From the NCBI GenBank assembly GCA_008931825.1, contig QXVZ01005662.1:1-22805 (forward strand): DNA of 22,805 nt, in the 5' to 3' direction. Position 1 is the first letter of the stretch; each line of letters opens with the position of its first letter. Shown here piece by piece: positions 15,001 to 21,000 of the stretch. The DNA comes from Phallusia fumigata. Taxonomy: Eukaryota; Chordata; Ascidiacea; Phlebobranchia; Ascidiidae. The notes below the pieces were generated by a model that was given only the letters and a program-made list of their open reading frames with translations, did no database searches and had not been told where the DNA came from. Position numbers and translations under genes: made by a program.

Positions 15001-18000
15001 TACCATTGTAGAGAATTTTGGTATTTGCAATGGGGAATTTCGTTAAACATTTTTTGTGATTAAAACATTTTTTTTAATGATTGAATAAAATGCCTATCTT
15101 ATACTTAAAATTTTGTGATAAAGATTTTTAGAGTTTTAAAAGATTTTAGCTGTGAATATCAGTTAAAGGGTCCATGGGATAAAAAGATTGAGAAACAATG
15201 TTTTAAACGCCCCAGTTTCCTCTCTCAGCCTTTTCACTTTATTATAGGTTCCCTTCAACGAAGGGGACACATTGTTTTTACTCTGTTTTTTTTCTGTCTA
15301 ACACGAGTTTGTTCTCACGTTTTGGTCAAGAAGGAGTTGTTCAAATTCCTTCAAATTTTCACACATGATAGATGTGTATCTGAAGTTGTGCACTGACAAG
15401 GGTTTTTTATTTTTTTAGTTAATACAATGCAAAGTATTTTAATGATTTTTAGGCTTTAGTTTGGATTAACCCATTTTTTACCTTTTTAACCCCAAATATT
15501 CTGTTTTTTGTTTACAAGAGTTTGTTCCCACGTTTTAGTCAACGAAGAGTTGTTCAAACTTCTTTAAATTTCTTTTTTTTACGTGCGTAAACGCGTTCTT
15601 GATGGTAACAAATGTTGAAATTTCACAGCGACCAGCTAGCTGCCCGTCAACAGCAGGTTGACCGGACTTACGCCGCACTGAAGGATCTTGCGGAGGAGAG
15701 AAGACTGAAGTTGCGGGAACGATGCGATCTCTTCCGCTTGTCACGTGAGATAGACGACTTAGAACAGTGGATCGCACAACGCGAAACTGTCGCTAGTTCG
15801 CAAGAGTTGGGTCAAGATTATGAACACGTCACAGTGGGTCTTGTTGTTTTTCTTTGTTGCCAAACACACATCAGTAAGAAAACGATCCAAGTTTTTTTGA
15901 AGCCGAAAATTTTGATTCGTTAATTGAAAACATAGATCAATTAAAATCACTTATTTTTTTTTCCATCACCTGATACAAACATTACCACTTTTTCGGAAAA
16001 TCGTGGCGCTTAAGTGTCAGTGTTTTAAATCTTGGTTCTTAAAAACAGGCCAGTTTTAAAGGATTATCAATGTTTTGAAACATGTTTTTTTTACATGTCA
16101 GTATTAATCCTTTGTAAATAACATTGCTGAAAACCTGTTTCTGTAAAAAAAAACGTTTTCCCAATGCACGTGGTTGGCATACTTTACATGCTTGTATTCT
16201 TTTCTAATTAATAAAACGGATTTTACACATAGCGAATAAGCTGTTTATTGATTTGTTTTTACATAGTTTCCAAACAAACAAATTATCCAAGATTTTTATC
16301 TGTTTCTGTGTAAAAACGAGCGACCAAATTAACCCACACCCTCGTTCGTTCAGATGCTACAAGAACAATTCAAGGAATTCGTGAACGACACGACGAAGAC
16401 GGGCAAGGAACGGGTAGCCGACGCCAACCGTCTCTCCGACCAACTTATCGACGCCGGACATTCGGACGCTGCTGAAATTGCGAGTTGGATGGACAACATT
16501 AACGAATCGTGGGCAGATTTGCTGGAACTGATGGAAACCCGGGAACAGGTACAGTGGAAATGTTGGTTTTGGAATGAAAACTTTTCATAAATTATCATTT
16601 TTCGGGCATTTTGGCAATACTCTTTTTGCATGCTGTTTTTTGTTTGCCGTTAGGTTACTATTATGTGCCCTTAAGTTCTTTTACACTTTTTGGTCATTAG
16701 ACAGTCTTTCAAATTTCTCAAATTTTACACATATGGCGCATTTCCTATCGACTTAATTCTGTAGAAATGATTCTATTTAAATAAGAAAACTGAGGACATT
16801 ATTCTGGCGAAAAAAAACGTTCTGACTAAACTTCAGTTCCAATGCTTCAACATCCAATCAACTATCTTGTTACAAAGGTGCATCATTCTAAAACAAACAA
16901 AAAAAATCGTTCTAATTACCTCCATTAGTAAGATTTGTGAAATGCCAGATTAAGGGAAAATATTTAAAATATCAAGTCAACCAAAGTTTTACATCACTCA
17001 CAGATGTTGGCCGCTTCTTGTGAGCTGCACAAATTCTACTATGACGCAGCCGAAATCCGGGCTCGCATCCAGGAGAAGAAGATTCAGATCCCGGAGGAGC
17101 TGGGCAGGGATTACAGCGCCGTGGAGGATTTCAAGAGGAAGCACGACATCTTTGCACAGGATGTGAAAGCCATCGGTGCACAGGTAAAAAATAAAAACGG
17201 TTTTGTGCAAAGATTAACGTTGACCCTATAATTTGAAAAACAAAGGTTTAAAGAACTTATGAAAAACCGGATATCTTAGGCACACAATTTACGTTTCAAA
17301 TTGTCTTTTTACAAGCCAGTACTTGTGTGTAAAACATTTTCTACGTTCTGATGATGACAACAGCGTTTGTTGAAACGTAGAAAATGTTTTACACACAAGT
17401 CATGACTTATATCTTTTTATCTTAAATATCATACAACCTTAAATTTCGTTGAAAGATGTAAGTGTGTAAACTGCTCATAATTTTCCTAATGTATCGACTA
17501 AAATGAACATCGAAACATACCGATTTTTTTAAAACCGTGGCTAACAGTGGCACTGAAATTTTAAAAGCTGTTTTTGGTAAACTTTTGACAACCTTCAAAC
17601 CTTCATTAACGTACACAGGTTGAAGTTGTGAAGGGCGAGGGAAACGGTCTGGAAAATCAATACGCTGGAGAAGATCTACAGAAAATCCAGGACACGGGAA
17701 AAGCTGTGGTGGAAGATTGGAATAATCTGCTGAGTTTGATCAAGAATCGTGCGGCCCTGCTTTCCGATGCGCTCGCCAAGTTCAGGTTCTTCAACATGGC
17801 ACGGGATCTGATGGCGTGGATGGATAGCACCATTAGACAGATGGATCTACAGGAAAAACCAAAGTACGTATATGTCACTACTATAGAGGACACATTGTGG
17901 CAATTTTTTTTAATCTAACGTCGGTTTGTTCCTTTTTTGTTTTGGTCAAAAAAGTCGTTTAAATTTCTTTGAATTTTGTGACAGATGGGTCTGATGTTGT

Positions 18001-21000
18001 GAATTTTATTTTTTGACCCATTATTAACCCACAGTCCTCTACCAAAGACAACACATATTGTTTTCAGTCTAACGCCAGTTTGGTCTTTCATTTCGGCTAA
18101 GAAAAAGGCGTTTTAATCTCAAATTCACACACATGATAGATGGGCATCTAAAGTTGTGCACTGACAACTTTTGACCCCAGTTCACCCATCGGTTCACCCA
18201 CAGGCCCCCAATACGTGAACCTCTTTTTCCACTTAGGGACGTGTCAGGAGTGGAAACAGCGATGAGCGTTTTGCAAGGAACCAAAGCCGAGATAGACGCC
18301 CGAGACGACAAGTTCGAGAAATGCACGAGCTTAGGTCAACAGCTGATCAACGACGGTCATTACGCTAAAGATGACATACAGAAAAAGTTGGAGGACTTGA
18401 CAGAGAAGAGAAACCGGGTCGTCGACAGATGGCAGGATAAATGGGATCTCTTAACATTGCGTGAGTTATTGTGATCTGTGTTTTGTGCTGTAAATTCTGA
18501 GCTGTATAAGACCATGACTTGGTTCACTTACAAAATTTGATAATTTCCCTAATCATTTGTTTAGAGCAGTGATTCTCAAAGTGTGGTCCGCCGTCCCCTC
18601 ATAGTGGTCTGCGAAAAGATGACTTAAACTAGGCTTGTTTTGAGAGCATGTTAGAATGGAATACTGTTTGGTGGTCCCCAGAAAAAAGTTCGGACATAAA
18701 GTGGTCCTTGGGCTAAAATCGTTTGAGAAACACTGGTTTAGAGGTGTAATTTACCTAACTTACAAAATTTAAGTTATCACTTGTTATGGGATCACTATGT
18801 TAAAAAAGCGTTCACTAATCAAAGCAATTACAATGAGTATGCTAGGCCTGCAAGAGAATAAAGAAGAGACCGCATAGTTCAGTTGGTAGAGCGTGGGTTC
18901 GAATCCCACCGCAGGCTAGATTGTTCCAACGTATTGCTGACTGGAAATGCTTGGAAGACCGACTATGATTCGGTATAACGCCTCTTGCAGGCCTGGCGTA
19001 CTGTGATACGTATTTGAGTGTGCCGTTATCGTTGGCCTGCATAAAAGGGCAGATGCCAGTACCAAATATGCACAGGCATATAATTCACCTAATTGCTCTA
19101 TTTGATTATTTCAGTGATGGAGGTTTATCAATTTGCTCACGACGCTGCCACGTGCGACGCATGGCTCCAACAGCAGCAAGCACTCATGCGTGACCTGCCT
19201 GTCGATAGCGTCAGTACAGTCAGTGATGTGGAACAGTTGCTAAGGCGACTCGACGGGTTGGAGAAAGGCACTATCCCGTGGGAAGAGCGTTTCGCTGCCC
19301 TTGAGAAGCTGACTGAGGTAACCCCAGGAACTTTCTGAACAAGTTGAAGTTGATTTGTGCGTTTCGTGCAAATTTATTCACAGAAGTTGATGCAAAATAA
19401 CTTTCCTAATGGGTCTTTTTGGAAGATGTTTGTAAATTTGAAAACAACGCCACATAGTTAAACCCTAGATTGGACGCTCAAACGTACATCACGTGGTATA
19501 TTGGGGGGTGACCCACAGTTTGCCGACCACTGGGTTAAAGGTTGAGGGGGGCTGACTGCAATGAACCCACTGTGGTAAAGGCTGGGGTCGGGGGTTCGAA
19601 TCTCACTGAGAACTAGGTTTACCTGACCATCGAAAATCCCTAGTTGGGCCCCGGATGAGAGGCTCAAGTTTTTGCAGTGTGGAAGACGACCTGGATAGGC
19701 GTCGAAGCTAATGCTTGTGTAACTGCCAGATGAGCATAATGTTCCGACATGTTGTAAATATAATTTAATGCAAAACTGTCAACGAAATTGCATATGCGTG
19801 CGTAACCATGACAACAGCGAATGTTGAAACTTTTCTTTTACAATGTAATAGGTTTACACAAGCTCTCTGGTGGTCATGTGTTTAAATACGTTGTTTTAAG
19901 TCCATGTCTGTTGTTTTGTTTTCAGCACATCACCAAAATTTGACATTAATTTGTAGCGTGCTAGGACTAGAGCTGTTCGAATCCCAAAAACACTTGCCAA
20001 TTTTCACCAAAGCCAATTTCAATACAGATGGAAATCAGAGACGCCGAGCGTAAAAAGCGCGCGGAGGAGGAGGAAGAGCAGAGGAGAAAGCAAGAAGAGG
20101 AGGAGCAGGAGAAAAGAAAGAGAGAAGAAGAGGAGGCGGCTGCGCTGAGGAAGAGAGCTGAGGAGGAGGTGGCTGCAATGGTGGAAGAAGATAATGTTGT
20201 TCCCAAAAACGCTGTGGATGAAGAACAAGTAAGTTTTTATTTCCTGAAACCAATCAACAAAAGGCAACGTTTCTTAATAAGAAGATACAACCCAACACTA
20301 GTGTGTAAAACATTTTCTACGTTTCAACAAACGCTGTTGTCATCATCAGGAATGACACAAAACAGCGGTTGTCGAAACGTAGAAAATGTTTTACACACAA
20401 GTACTGGCTATTACCATCTCATTGAGACCATTTAAAACGGTGAGTTTTGTATCCGAACAGTTTTCTCATATCAGTAAATATTCATTTCAGTAAATAGTTT
20501 TCTCTGCAATAAAGAAACGCTGAACAAAGTTTTTTAGTTGTTCAAATTTCCAATTAAATTCTTAAGTTTTCCAGTTGACGCCAAAATACCATCCAAGCAC
20601 CTCAGTCTGCGAAACAATCGCAAAAGTAAATTCTTCAATCTAACGTCGTTTTTTTCACTCAGCTCGTGAACGGGGTTGACGATGAAACCGGGTCAGTTCG
20701 TCAAGCGGATGAGAGCAACGTCTCGGCGAACGCGGAACCCAGCCACTCGGGGTCGCTACAGCGCAAGAAAGTCCAGGAATCGGAGAAGAAAGCGACGAAC
20801 AGGTTTGTGATGAATATTCCGGTTGTATGCAGTTGTGATGTAGGGTTGTGTGTCGTTAGAAGTTAGTCACTTGGTTAGGGTTATCACAGGTGGAGGTTGT
20901 AGTTGAGAGTTCTTTGGTGATGGATATGGCCTTGTCTGTTGTTATGTTGTAGTTTTTTTGTGTTGTTCGTCGCGTAAAAAGAATGCTCTGTATGTTTACA

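Noticed and set aside
14621-15046. 141-codon + frame extending the repeat-13 exon in both directions
   Set aside because: Only 14684-14814 matches spectrin. The extensions cross a good acceptor and a GTTAGT donor and read as intron.
18873-18918. Functional tRNA gene
   Set aside because: D-arm-like and T-arm-like parts are directly joined without an anticodon arm, and acceptor stems do not pair.
19967-20267. Several minus-strand open frames rich in Ser, Leu and Pro
   Set aside because: They are the reverse of the purine-rich exon encoding the Glu/Arg/Lys helix; the + frame continues spectrin in phase.
20803-20866. Read-through of the PH-start exon as a short alternative C-terminus
   Set aside because: The about 20 added residues do not resemble PH sequence, and the GTTTGT donor fits others used in the gene. 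Kept only as a remote alternative.
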